The notes under the pieces: generated by a model
The model's input: the letters and a program-made list of their open reading frames with translations, nothing else
What the model was told of the DNA's origin: nothing
Database searches by the model: none
Part shown: positions 33,894 to 46,286 of the stretch, piece after piece
Layout of the letters: every line of letters starts with the position of its first letter
How positions within the stretch are numbered: the stretch's first letter is position 1
DNA from: Rheum nobile
Lineage: Eukaryota; Streptophyta; Magnoliopsida; Caryophyllales; Polygonaceae
Direction: 5' to 3'
Assembly: GCA_027886185.1 (NCBI GenBank)
Contig: WOAB01000568.1
Span: 8,192,501 to 8,256,500, forward strand
Length of the DNA stretch: 64,000 bases
Position numbers and translations under genes: made by a program

Positions 33894-35150
33894 TGATAGG
33901 GGCTAAAGTCGTGACACCTAAACAAAATAATCCTTAAAACCTAACTAAGTAGAATAGGCAAGCAAGGGTCCAATCCCACATGGAGGAGTTATCTTTCTTA
34001 ATGCAAAGTAGTATGCCAAAGTAACAAAGGGGGTTTGTTGGTTTGATAGCAAGTAAACAACGTAAATCAAAAGCAAAGGGTTGTAATCAATTGGGAAAAA
34101 GTACTTAGCCAGACAATTATCCACCATTCATTTGATTGATTGATCCTAGATTATCTCTATTCCTTCCTATGAATATTCTTGTCCCTATTCTGAAATAGTT
34201 ACCAGTCCAACTAGTCTTGATAACCCTAACTATCGAACGCACAAGAAACTATCAAGATTTAGAACATTAGCAGCAAGAAGCATAGGAATTAACCAGGATA
34301 CATGCAACACCACAACTTGCGGCATTTAACACATAATCAATTCTCTTCACAATAAACTAGTCCAACTAGTCCTAGAATATCATGGTTGCTACACAAGATA
34401 AGGAATTTTAACTCGAAATATCCAAACCCTAGCAATAGACAATTACTAATATCAACTAGTTGATCAGGCCAGTCAAATCAGCAATAATCAATAGGAATAA
34501 GCTCAAGAGAAAAGATATAGTCAAAGGAATATGATGAGAATTATAACCTCGCAATCATATATCAAATGAAGGCTTCAATCGCCGGACTAAGCAAAGGTTG
34601 CTTAGTTCTTCATAGTCTTGAAAATACAAAAACTCAAAGGGAAAAACAATGCTCAGTTCTCAATAATCTGAATGATCTCAGATAAGCTAAAGTGGCTGCT
34701 AGGAAACTAGGTTAAATAACCCTAGCCAAAACCTAAAACTCAAGATAGGAAATAACATCTTTCCAAAAAGAAATAAAAAGGAAATAAAATAAATAAAAGA
34801 AAAATAAAATAAAATAAAGCAATCTTCTGACGAAGTCTTCGGCGCGTGTGATAACGTGTTTTCCGCGACTGCGGAGGAATTTCCGCGACCGCGGAAAACT
34901 TACTGTAAAGCCTCGATGTCTTGCATTTTTCCGCGACCGCGGATTCTTCATTGTTGCACTTCTGATCTTTGTCTTCTCTTGTGGCTTTCTCCTCCATCTT
35001 CATAATCTTCATTTAAACTTCTCCAAACCACCATAATCATATTTGTCCTCCTCAACTCCATACTCCATAATAATGCTCTAAACACATCCAAATGGTACCC
35101 AAAACACTGGTAACAACTCCTAGTTAAACCCTACAAAGTAGCGTTGATCA
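33894..35150 (-). repeat. 5' LTR of Athila-2
   Basis: 1257 bp. It matches the other LTR but lacks about 30 bp in the GC-rich cluster (34860-34945), so one inverted-repeat unit has been gained or lost since insertion. Confidence 0.9.
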
Positions 35151-36985
35151 CTCACTAAGAAGGGCAAACCAATGATTGGCTTGACACACATGAGGCGGCC
35201 TTCCAAACCTTGAAAGATAGGCTCTACAATGCCCCCCTGCTCCAGCTTCCTGACTTCACCAAGACTTTTGAGGTGGAGTGTGACACCTCTAATTTTGGCA
35301 TTGGCAGTGTCCTGCAGCAAGAATGGCGCCCCATTGCTTAATTATTTTATTGAGAAGTTGTCCGGTGCCGCGCTCAACTACCCCACCTATTACAAGGAGC
35401 TCTATGCTCTCATTCAAGTGTTGAATACTTGGCAGCACTTTCTTTGGCCAAAGGAGTTTGTGATCCACTTCGATAATGAGGCACTTGCATATCTCAAGAG
35501 CCAAGCCACACTTGGTCGGCGCCATGCTAGGTGGGTGGAGTTTATGGAGACCCTCCCCTATGTGGTAATGGACAAGAAGGGAAAAGAGATTGTGGTAGCC
35601 GACGCCCTTTCACGTAGGTACGTACTCTTAAGTCATTTAGACGCTAAGATTTTAGTTTTTTCTTTGACTAAAGACTTGTATTTGCAAGAGGCTTATTTTA
35701 AGTCCATTTATGAAACTTGTGCGTCCAAGAGTGAGTTTGAGATCTATTTTATGGATGAGGGATACCTATGTATGGTTGGGAAGCTATGCATACCCCAATC
35801 CTCTATTAGGCATTTTTTGATCCAGGAGGCACATGAAGGCTTACAACACTTTGGCATTGCCAAAACACTAGCAGCCCTTAGAGAGCACTTGTATTGGCCT
35901 TAAATGACATAGCATGTCACGAGATTTTATAGAATATGTGTGACTTGCCATATAGCCAAGGCTAGATCGAGTCCCGGATTGTATACTCCCTTACCAACAC
36001 CTTCGACACCCTGAGAGGATTTATCTATGGATTTTGTGATGGGGTTGCCTATGTCTAAGATGGGGAGGGACCCGATATTTGTGGTTGTAGATCGCTTTTC
36101 CAAGATGGCCCACTTCATACCTTGTAGGATGACCAATAATGCTATGAACATAGCTACCATTTTCTTTCATCATGTGGTTAGATTACATGGGATTCCACGT
36201 ACCATTGTTACTGATCAGGACGCGAAATTTTTGATTCATTTTTGGAGGATATTGTGGGGTAGGCTAGGCACTAACCTTCTATTTTCCACTAGCTACCACC
36301 CACAAATCGATGACCAGACTGAGGTGACCAACCGGACCCTTGGGACACTGCTTAGGACCATGCTTAAGGCCGACATGCGCCATTGGGAAGACTTACTTTC
36401 TTGTGTTGAGTTTTCTTATAACAGGTTTGTCCACTCGGCTACTAGATTGACACCATTCGAGGTGGTGTATGGGAGGAACCCAATCACGCCCATGGACTTG
36501 AAGCCATATCCCTTCCGTGATATTGAGAACCGCAAAGGTGCCAACCAGGCAGAGATGATCAAGGCGCTCCACCAGAAGACCAAGGCGCAGCTAGAGTGTC
36601 GTGTGGTCCAGTATGAGCACAAGGCCAACAAGGGACGACGCCAAATTTTTTTCACGCCTGGTGACCTTGTGTGGCTCCACTTGCGCAATGAGAGGTTCCC
36701 TGCCAAGCGCCGCACCAAGCTTGATTCTCGCGAGATGGCCCTTTCGCATCTTGGAGCGCTACGGAGACAATGCCTACAAGCTTGAGCTGCCACTGGATTA
36801 TGGAGTGCACCCCACATTCAATGTGGTGGATCTTTCTCCATATGTTCCCCCAGACCTAGACGTGGACGAATCGAGGACGATTCAAAGCCAAGAAGGGGAG
36901 AGTGATACGCCCCATAACTTTACGAACAAGGACAAGGAGGAGATGATGAGCCTTAGGTCCACCGGCCCTGTGACCTGAGCCCGCG
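35151..36985 (+). pseudogene. CRM-like element B: RNase H and integrase (piece 3 of 3)
   Basis: LTKKGKP resumes the frame. RNase H: EVECDTSNFGIGSVLQQ, a frameshift near 35340, NYPTYYKELYALIQVL, IHFDNEALAYL, VVADALSRRYV. The zinc finger is degraded (EAHEGLQHFG kept, then three stops near 35903-36018, CVTCHIAKA kept). The integrase core 36027-36785 keeps its three acidic residues (MDFVMGLP, VTDQDAKF, QTEVTNRT). A frameshift near 36735 precedes ERYGDNAYKLELPLDYGVHP and TFNVVDLSPYVPPDLDVDES. Decayed but long. Confidence 0.9.
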
Positions 36986-37642
36986 CTCGCGCCATCGCAC
37001 GCGCCACTCAGAGCATCGTCTCCAGGGCACTCGCTTGCAATGGGACTGTTGTGACATCCACCTCTATCTTGAAATTGGCAACAATTGCCAGCACCGCGGC
37101 ATGCCCTTAGAGAAGCGCACCCCTCGCAGCAGCCTTGCCGCGACATTTAGCTTGTGAGTCCATGTTTTACCATTTTGAGGTTATTTGATCAAACATTTTG
37201 AGACTTTCTGTTTTGAGGTTATTTTCCCGTTTTAGTACTTTCTATTTTTAGCATTGCTATTTTGGGCGTGTATGGATCACTTGTGGTGGGCATCGGCCCA
37301 ATAGTCTTGGCCCATAGTCGAGCACTTAGACCTATTTAAGCCAACACTTGGCTTCATTTTGTGGTTACGTTTAGCAAAGTTTTAATTTGAAGTGAGATTC
37401 TTCTCGTTAAAACCCTAGGCGTCAAGTTTGTGTTTAATCAATTCAATTGAGCCACCACGCGGGTCCACCTCCGACTGCACCCCATTGCGATCGAACCCAC
37501 TCGCCCATCCTCGAAGCCATTCAAGCGCGAGAGTACAAGCAGCATCCATTTCCTTGGAGGTCGTCACTTACCCCATCAAGCGAGACGGCGAAGACGAGTT
37601 GTGAGGCTTTCTTGACCACGATTCAGCACCATAGGCGATACG
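36986..37642 (+). other. 3' UTR / LTR-like tail of CRM-like element B
   Basis: Non-coding. TTTAATTTGAAGTGAGATTC and an AATCAATTCAATTGAG block resemble the leader part of the tail at 2680-2760. It is cut by the solo LTR at 37643. Confidence 0.5.
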
Positions 37643-39536
37643 TGTAACACCCCCAAAACTTAACCCTTTTGGAAAGGTATTACCGCCAGTGATCCCAGTG
37701 TTCCTTACCGAGATCACCCAAGGCTTTACCAAAAATACAATTTATGAAATGCAATTGATACACAAAGATCAAGCATTAAATTCCAAAACATAACATTGTT
37801 GAGGAAACAAGAGTTACGGGATTACAACCCAATCCCGAATAGGTCAAAACATAGTTTAAACCAAACACAGCGAAAGACTAAGAAAGTAAGTTACAATCGG
37901 AGTTATTGTCCAAAGGATCATAACCTGATTAAAGAAATAATTAAAATATTCGAAAACCATCGCCGACTTCATAGTCCTTCTAATCTTCTGAGCTACTTCT
38001 TAACTGATGTGCCGAATCAAACGGATGACACCAGCCAACCATGCAAGGGAAAATATTGGTTGGTTAGTCTAAATGAATAGACTAGCAAGGGAATAAAGCA
38101 GACTGGTTCGAAGCAGTCATATTAGGTTAGACTCATCGCTTCTCGGATAATAACCGATATCGGTAGTCAACCATCATATTCCTACTGGAATAAACAAGAG
38201 GTATGCACAAGAGAAGATTCTGGAAGACTGAATCTTCACAGAAAACGACTCGAAAGAAGACTCCAACTGAAATGAGTCTTTCAGGAAGCAAATGACAAAT
38301 ATGGAATAATACAGAATCATTCAACAATGATTTAAAACTGACTGAGATGCTTCGGTTCACGACCAACCTCATCGCCTACAGCGAATCCAGATTGGAAAGA
38401 GAACATACTACATTCAAGTCAAGACGAGTTTTCCTAGCTGCACTGAACTTAGCTGCACTACTCGCCAAAGGTGTATTAATTATGTGCGTCAAGGTAGCAC
38501 TTATCTGATTTATGTTTCAAAAACACACATCACGTTATAGACTTTTACATGTGTACCCCACCAGTGGGACGACACATCTTAGTATACGTTTCGTCGAGAG
38601 TGACGTATACCGAAAGGTTTGTGACACCAGCTAAGTGTCCTGTCTCTACACACATGTGTAAGAGACCGATCATGATCATAGAATGGTATTGGATGGGGAC
38701 GAGCCACCCCTCTACCAGATTATAAAGAAACGACTGGACAGAGTCCGAGTAACGTTCCTATCTAACAGTGCTAACTAAACAGTTAAAGCACCACCACAGT
38801 TATAGGATAAATCCACATAAAGGCCCGAAAGGCGATCACAGATAATAGCGTTGTTCTAACAGATATACAACCTATTATATGATTTTCAAAACAGTTTATC
38901 AAAACCGTTTCCAGACAAACAGAATATTCATTCCAAATTAATTACTCAGATAAACTACTGATAATTAATGTACATATGGAACGAATGAGCAAGAGCGAAC
39001 CGCCACTTGCCTTACTCCGCAGAATAGTCTAAAGACGTCACTGGATTCCGGGCTCGACACGGTATAGTTCCGACAGCACAACAACCTTCGAGTCGACCCA
39101 TAAAAGGAACCCTAAGTTAGATCCGACATAAACAGTACGAATCTAAACACGGCGAAAGTACACGAAAGGAAAGACGCCACGACGACAACCGACCAAGCCA
39201 AAGCCACGAAGGCGTTCTGGGCACTGGCGGCGGTCGCTGTTCTTGGCGGTGGTCGCCGTGAAGAACACGGCGGTCGCCGTGAAGAACACGGCCGACTGAA
39301 ACGAGAGAAAACTCACCCCAAAACACGAGCGGTTCGGCCTCCTTCGACTTGCTTTGGCTTCTAACCTCCAAGGCTAACCAAAAGCTTCACAAAGGCACTA
39401 AGTAACCACACCAAAGCAACACCGGCGATACCTCCGACGAGCACAAGAAAACCGGCGAAAACAAAACTCCGGCGAGAGGCGAATTTGGCAGCGATTCGGG
39501 GTTGTAGATGACCCAAAACCCATGCCCAAGCTCACC

Positions 39537-39544
39537 TATTTATA
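39537..39544 (-). promoter_or_regulatory. TATA box of the solo LTR
   Basis: Minus-strand TATAAATA in CCTATAAATAGG, about 550 bp into the LTR, about 105 bp downstream of the first inverted-repeat cluster. Confidence 0.65.
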
Positions 39545-39649
39545 GGAAAACCCCAAGGAGTGAGCTGCAAACCCTCAGACGCGGCAAAGGACGCAACGGC
39601 GCGCCTCGAACGACGCCGGCGACCATCGGGCAAAGCCCACTGGACAATC

Positions 39650-39846
39650 ACGGCGGTCGCCGTATTTTTGCCTGCGGCGGGCACGCGGCGGTCGCCGTAA
39701 ATGCGGCGGTCGCCGTAAATGCGGCGGTCGCCGTCGCTAGGCCTGTCGCGGCCAGCTAGAAGCTGACACGTTGACTCTTCGGGCCCAACCACGGCGGTCG
39801 CCGTTTCTGAACGGCGGTCGCCGTTTCTGAACGGCGGTCGCCGTTT
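39650..39846 (-). repeat. GC-rich inverted-repeat cluster in solo LTR (U3 side)
   Basis: Seven or so copies of ACGGCGGTCGCCGT or GCGGCGGTCGCCGT, in two tandem groups with 7-nt spacers (TTCTGA and TAAAT types). Confidence 0.9.
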
Positions 39847-40100
39847 CCCCCTTTTCCCGCCCATTCGGCTTTGAACGAGCATGACGATAAACCGGGATAA
39901 AAATTATCGTACGCGAACGACAATTTAACTCCAAGGCACCTTGTCTGTATATTATTTCACTGAGAAAAATATTACAGATACAGAGCACATTACAGAATGT
40001 CTCAAGCTACCTGAATTAAATCCGACGTACACAACGGGTACTCGGGAAAATTCCATAATTCCCAAAATAACCTTACAAAAATACGGGATATCACAATACG

Positions 40101-42317
40101 AGGCATTGAAGTTGGAGATGGGAAAAGCCCCGATTTCCAGCGACTCGCAATAGGGGGTTCAACGCTTTCCACATGCAAAGTCTTGAAAGTGACCCTAAGC
40201 ATCGTCCTAATATTGCTAAGAGTTATGTTGCCACTCCTGTGTGGATTTGTGCATGGCTGCTTGAAGACAACTGAAATTATGGTTAATATATAGCATCGAC
40301 AACATTGTTCGCGGACCTGTGGAGGGCACAAATAATGTTGCAAAGGAACCCCTCAACTAGATATGGGCTTTGCTAAATGGAGGTAAGCCTATTGCAAAAT
40401 TGAAATCATGTATGGACGCTCTTTCTGGGAACGGGAATTACTCCATTACAAAGCTACATTTTGTTGAAGGCATGTGAGGATTTAGTTGTAATTGAAGAGA
40501 GTGACATTATTGAGCAATGCAACTACTGGGATGACACTCTGATGGCTTTCATTCTCGGAAGAAAAATCATTTTTTCTTCATGACCAATTTGTTTGAGCTT
40601 AATGGGGAGTTGTACCTCTCCCAAGATTTTGGAAAAACAGAAAGGGGCTCTTTATATTCTGACTTGATTTCAAAGTCTTAACTTCTTGTTTTAAACCCTC
40701 CCCTTTGGATCTCGCTATCGAACTTGGACTTTCGATTTTGGTCATTGAATCCCTAAGCAAGATTGAAACTAACCTTGGCACACCGATTTTTACCGACAGA
40801 CTTACTCACCAATGGGATACGATTGCTATTGCTAGAATGCTTGTTTAGATTGATGCACGTCAGGCCAGCTATGATGTTTGGTGGAGTATGGCCAATGATC
40901 TTGAGAAAGTGGCATTCGGGCCTTGAAAATTCAACTTCTAGTATTATAACCCTCTTCATTTGGGTCTCGTTGTCGTATATGGAATTTCAATTTTTGTCAT
41001 GGAATTTCGATTTTTGTCATGGAATCCTTGAGCAGGATTTGGAACTATCCTTGGCACACGATTTGTGACCGACAAACTTACTCACTAGTGGGATACGATA
41101 TCCTTTGGTAGAATGCTTGTTCAGGTTGATGCACATTATTCTAGCAAATAGGGGCAAAATATCAAACATCCAGATGGGAAGGTCGCGAGCAACCCATTTG
41201 CTTTGACGGGTTGCTTTATGACCTTCTCATTTGCTTTGACGGGTGGCTATGTTGTGAATGTAACTCTTTCTGTCACAAAGAAGTGAGTATAAAAAATATC
41301 AATCTAAGCCTCCAAAGAAGATCCATAATTTCCAATTCTATGGTAGAAATTGGTAAAGAAGGACCAAGGATCTAGGCTGAATGGTAAAGCATAAGATTTT
41401 GGAAATGTGAAAACCCAACGATCATAGAGCCTTGTTGGCTAGGGGAAATCTCCTCCTTTTTGCTATCATGACGTGTATCAACCTCAACAATCATTCTAGC
41501 AAAGGAAATCTTATACTAGTGATGTATAAGTTTGTCGGTCGAAATCAGTGTGTGCCACGGCTAGTTCCAATCTTGCTCAGGACTTCCATGAACAAAATTT
41601 AAAGTCCAAGTCCGGCAACGAGACTCAAAGGGGGAAGTGATCAAAATCAAGTGGCTAGATGGGATGGTCACGGTGCAACCCATCTGCTTTGACGACAAGC
41701 AGTGCCTATGCTGTGAATGTGACTCCTTCGATCACATAGAAGTGAGTATAAAAAACGTAAAATTTAGCCTCCAAACAAGCTCCTTAACAACTTCCATGGG
41801 AACATATGGATGGATAAAGAAGAACCAAGGACCTAGGCCGAATGCGAAAGCATGACATCCCATATCCTCATCCTACTAGTGGAAATTTGAATACCCATTG
41901 ATCATCGAGCCTTGTTGGCTAGGGCCAATCTCCTCATCCTATTAGTGGAAGTTCTGAATGGATATACAAAGAGTCAAACGTGGGATTATGAGTTTTTTTA
42001 TGAGGATTTCCCTCCATTTATGTTGCCTTCACTTGCTATTATTACTGATGAAATTAGGAAAATGCTGGAAAAGGCACTAAGAAAAGTTTTCATTTTGCTA
42101 GGGGGTCGAATGAAGGTGTGTCTTGATTCTATGAACAACCACTTGATGGATAGATTCAACCTTTGTTTTATGAACGTTAGGGGGTGTAATGGTGACCCCA
42201 AACATTGGAGGTTTGAGTCCAGTTGACAAGATTTGGCTCGAGTGATAGTGCTATGAGGTTGCTCAACGTCGTGCAAAGGGAATGAAACTGTAGAAGCCAC
42301 ACACGTTTGGCTTCGAG
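40101..42317. other. Unassigned mosaic with local direct and inverted repeats
   Basis: No recognisable protein. Direct repeat: 40794-40860 with 41069-41135 (CCGACA-ACTTACTCAC, GTGGGATACGAT or close, AGAATGCTTGTT). An inverted third copy at about 41515-41637. A second direct pair: about 41180-41290 with 41660-41790 (CAACCCAT-TGCTTTGACG, GTGAATGT-ACTC, AGTGAGTATAAAAAA). Weak open stretches (41637-41855, 41912-42226) have no motif I know. Confidence 0.55.
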
Positions 42318-43960
42318 TGGTTAAAGGCGTCGATGCAAGGTGACTTGGCAAGGGCGCTCATGGATCCAAAGGTTGTATTTTATCCCTGGGGACCAGTGGA
42401 GGTGATGGAAAGGCTTTTGGAGGTGGTGGCGCCGATGAGTTGTGAGGAGGAGTACCATTGCCGTGGCGCACAACGATGAGACATGGGGCGTAGTGCAAGA
42501 CATAAGGTACGCATTTCTTGGCGATGCGTGGGGTGATCTTGAAGATGTTGAGTGGTCCTCTTGTTTGAGCACGGGAGTGATCACATCATCCTCCCTCCCT
42601 TGAAAAGGATTTGACCTTGAATCTTCCTCGAAGCTAATCTCGTCATAATCTGCAAAGAAATGATCAAGGTCAACCACATTAAATACATCATGCACACCAT
42701 ATTCACTGGGCAAATCAATTTTGTAGGTTTTGTTGTTGATCCGTTCAAGGACTTGGGAGGGACCATCGCCTCTTGGTTTGAGCATGGAGTTACGTAAGGT
42801 TGAAAAGTGCTCCTTCCTTAGACAAATCCACACAAGATCACCAGACTCAAATATGACTTCATGATGCCATTTGTTGGCTTGCTTGGTGTATTAAGATGTG
42901 CACTTCTCAAGTTGGAGCCTAACGGACTCATGAAGGTGCTTGATGTACTAAAATATTCAACACCTTGTTTTCTCTCTTGGTCCTTTATGGTGTAAGGAAC
43001 CATGTTTATGGGAGTGATGGGGTTTCGTCCATAAATGAAGAAAAGTACAAAGAGATTGATTAACAACCTTGGTTTTCCCATCCATTTTTGGATGACATGT
43101 CGTGGAGAAAAGCAATTTAGTGCCAAGTTTAAACCAAAGCATCTTAAAAAATAGCTAAGAAACTTGACATCATGATTAAACACAATAGTTTTAAGCACTG
43201 TATGAAGCCTTACCACTTCATTGAAAAACAAATCAGCCACATGAGAGGCATTGTTGTTTTTATGACATGCAATGAAGTGCGTCATTTTTGAAAATCGACC
43301 CACTACAACAAAGATGAAATATCTACTCCTTTTGGTCCTAGGAAGACCGAACACAAAGTCCATAGAAATTGCATCCCAGGGTGCACCCAGAATGGAGAGG
43401 GAGAGTACAAACCATTGGGATTCAACTTGGACTTAGCTTAAAGACAAGTAACACATGATGCCCAAAACTTCTTAACATCCTTAAGCGTGCGTGGGCAATA
43501 GAAATACTCTCAAAGAATGCTCAAAGTCTTAGAAACACCAAAATGTCCCATTAGTCCACCCCCTTGTGCCTCATGAACAAACAATCTATGAATAGATCCT
43601 CTTGGTACACAAAGCTTATTACTTATAAAAAGATAGCCATCATGTAAAAAAAATTGATCCATGCTACCCTTTGACATGCGAGTGTGAATCACATATTAGC
43701 ATTTTAACATCAAGATTAGAAAGGAGGGTATTCCTTCTTCACAAAGCACCAGCCACTATGTTTTATTTCCCCTTTTTATGATTGATGACATAGGGAAAGG
43801 CTTCTATGAACTCAACACACCGAGCATGGAGCTTGTTGAGCTTGTTTTGGCCACGAAGAAACTTTAGAGCTTCATGATCGGAATGTATGACGTAGTCTTT
43901 TGGCAAGAGGTAATGTTGCTAGTAACTAAGCACTCTCATAAGGGTATATAGCGGCCTTTT
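42318..43960 (-). pseudogene. CRM-like element C: RNase H tail and integrase (decayed)
   Basis: Minus strand from about 43950: RNase H residues around HSDHEALKFLRGQN-type sequence, then the zinc finger (VHEAQGGGLMGHFGVSKTL), MDFVFGLPRTKRSRYFIFVV, and the C-terminal part ICLRKEHFSTLRNSMLKPRG and VHDVFNVVDLDHFF. Two catalytic positions are mutated: SDRD reads FNHD and the QTEVVN motif reads KTKVVN, so Glu is Lys. Several frame changes. Closest in the window to the pol at 1-2455. Confidence 0.85.
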
Positions 43961-46010
43961 TACTTGCACTTCGGGGTTAAATATTAATTTTCATAAAAGA
44001 TCTTTCCAAACACCATCTAACCTTTCTTCCCAACAAACAAGCTCTTTGGCTTCTATCTTAAATATTCAAGTAACTCGATCTACGGAAAAATACCTAGAAA
44101 TTCCTATTGTTCAAGGCTGTGTGAAAAAAAGATATATTTGATTACTCCATCATCACCATTAAAAAACAACTTAGTAAATGGAAAGCTAACTCACTTTCTC
44201 AAGTAGTTCATTCTATTCTTATAGAATCAAACTTACTATCCATAGTAAATTATTTAATGCAAATCTTTATTTTGCCTACAACAGTGTGCAATGAGATTGA
44301 TCAAATTAATAAGGATTTTTTTGGAATAAAAATAACCCCAAATTTCACTCCTTGATTAGTTGGGATAACATTTTTCGGCCTAAGTCCCTTGGAGGTCTAG
44401 GACTACATAAAGATGAAAGTATGAACAAGTCCTTACAAATGAAATTGTTATGGAAACTCCTTGTTAAAACGGATAGTCTTTGGGTTCATATTATTACTCT
44501 CTTACAAAGAGAAGACCAAACAATCTTGGCAATTCTCATGGCTTCTTCATATCCGTGATATTTTCAAAATGAGACTTGCTTGGGAGTTAGCAAGGGTAAT
44601 ACTATTAAATTTTGGACAGACTCTTGGATTCCTGATTACGAGCTACAACCCTACTTCAGCACCACTTTTGATATTTCTTTAAAGGTTTTCCACTTCATTA
44701 CTCCTACTCATCAATGGGATATCTAGAGATTACAAGCTATTCTCCCACCCTTTATTATCTCTAAAATCCGGGAAAATACATACCAACAACTTCAGTGGAA
44801 GATCGGATAATATGGAAAATTTTTACAGATGGTAACTTCACAGCTAAATCAGCAAGAACTATAACTGGACCACATCCTACAAATGCACACCGTGACTTCT
44901 CTTCTTGGATTTGGAAATTGAAGATTCCTCCAAAGATCCAAAATTTTCTTTGGAAAACAGTTAGTGATTGCCTTCCTACGACATAAAGATTAAATCAACA
45001 CTTCTCTAAAGTTCCTTCCCAATGCAGTTTATGTAATTTAAATAATGAAGATATCAACCACATTTTCTTTGAATGTGCATATACCCAACAAATGATATCT
45101 AATCTCCAAACTCGCCTCAATCGAACATTTTCCATCCAATCAACAACATACTTCCTCAAAGATATTAACGATTTCGTAACAACGAATACATCACATGAAC
45201 CCATGTTCTTCCTCTGGTGGGATATTTGGAACATCGGAACACAATAATTTTCGGCAGGAACAACAGCAACCAAACTATGTTACCTTCTGATCAAGCTTAT
45301 TTTCAATTCCAATCATGCACATTGACCTTAGGCTCAACGTTTACTTCTACACCAACCTTTAAACGTAATAGAACTCATAGAACAAATAGGATTTGGAGAA
45401 AACCTCATCATGGTTGGGCTAAGTTAAACTTTGATGGGTCCAAAAAACAAAACCAATCCTCACATATTGGCTACATAATACGTAATTCAAATGGGAAGAT
45501 TATGTCCATTTTCCATGACAATATTCTAGATACCAGTGTCTTGCAAACAGAGGCTTTTGCGGCTCTGTTTAGAATTTGGAAAGCTATTAATTTGAAAATT
45601 AAACACTTAGTCATAGAAGGTGGTAATTTATCCATCATAAACTCAATTAAAGGTTCTTCGAAAATGCCATGGGAAATCCACCCAATCATTCTTGACATTA
45701 CTACTCTACTTTCTTTTTTTGATTTCATACGGGTACACCATTGCTTTAGGGAAGCAAATTACGCAGCTGATTTTGTAGCTACACATGACATCAATTCTAC
45801 TGGCATTGCAAGGATCCAACAGATAATTTCTTCTGCCACCCTTTCTGAACAAGCGCTTCTTTCATCTCGATATGAGTTCTACTCTTTGAACTCGACGTGT
45901 GATTGTTTTTTGTAACAACTTTGTAAAGATCATCTATTGCGATAATTCAGGATTTCCCTTCTGTTAATGAATGAGCCCTACTGTTTGCCTTGTATAAAAA
46001 AAAACAGGTT
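43960..46010 (+). mobile_element. LINE (L1-type) 3' fragment with polyA
   Basis: 5'-truncated non-LTR element. The C-terminal RT region (INFHKRSFQTPSNL, TEKYLEIPIV, then ISWDNIFRPKSLGGLGLHKD) is followed by the zinc-binding RT-associated domain (IWKLKIPPKIQNFLWKTVSD, SQCSLCNLNNEDINHIFFEC) and a plant RNase H. It ends in a run of A at 45998-46007. Frameshifts occur near 44330, 44500 and 45240. I could not find its target duplication. Confidence 0.85.
45217..45915 (+). pseudogene. LINE RNase H domain
   Basis: The final and least damaged part of the LINE ORF. KLNFDGSKKQNQSSHIGYII carries the first Asp, QTEAFAALFRIWKA the Glu, VIEGGNLSIINSI has Gly where the third Asp is expected, and HCFREANYAADFVA holds the last Asp. 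Missing the third acidic residue it should be inactive. Confidence 0.8.
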
Positions 46011-46286
46011 CATACTTATTCCTTTAAGAACAACATCTTACTCCCTCTATTCAAATTTATTTGTCATTTAAGCCCTGTTTTTTTGTTCAAGTATATATTT
46101 CGTTTTAGGTATTTTGTCAATTTTTCGCCAAACTACCCTTGTTAAAAAAACAAATTTTTTAGCTGACTCTTTTTCCAATAGCCTAAAAGGTGTCTTCTTC
46201 TTCCTAAAGGTTATCTTCTTCTTTCATAAGCGTAGTATCAAGAGTCTCCTTCTCCTCTTGCCCAATCCAAATTTCTATTGTACAGA

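Larger units (their letters stand above)
27260..35150 (-). mobile_element. Athila-2: non-autonomous Athila-like LTR retrotransposon, 7.89 kb
   Basis: LTRs 27260-28545 and 33894-35150; the minus-strand ends read TGAT...TATCA. The PBS lies against the 33894 LTR, so the element is inverted relative to its host. The flanking 5-mers TTTAC and CTCAC match at 3 of 5 positions; the host frame (PLHA, then LTKKGKP) rejoins only if one copy is removed. It encodes gag and protease remnants, with no RT, RNase H or integrase, and contains a further LTR-like insert of about 1.29 kb in gag. Confidence 0.88.
37643..40095 (-). mobile_element. Solo LTR (2453 bp) with perfect target duplication
   Basis: Minus strand TGTGATATCCCG...GGGTGTTACA. 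The flanking 5-mers are both ATACG (37638-37642 and 40096-40100). There is no internal region, PBS or PPT, so two LTRs recombined to leave one. Same family as 8397-11194 and 55980-58264. It has two clusters of ACGGCG-GT-CGCCGT inverted repeats (39226-39290 and 39650-39846) on either side of a TATA box. Confidence 0.95.

Noticed and set aside
38821..38860. Another copy of the GNRA hairpin in the solo LTR (GGCCCGAAAGGCG)
   Set aside because: Only the short core is similar; the outer stem and bulge are absent, so chance is likely.
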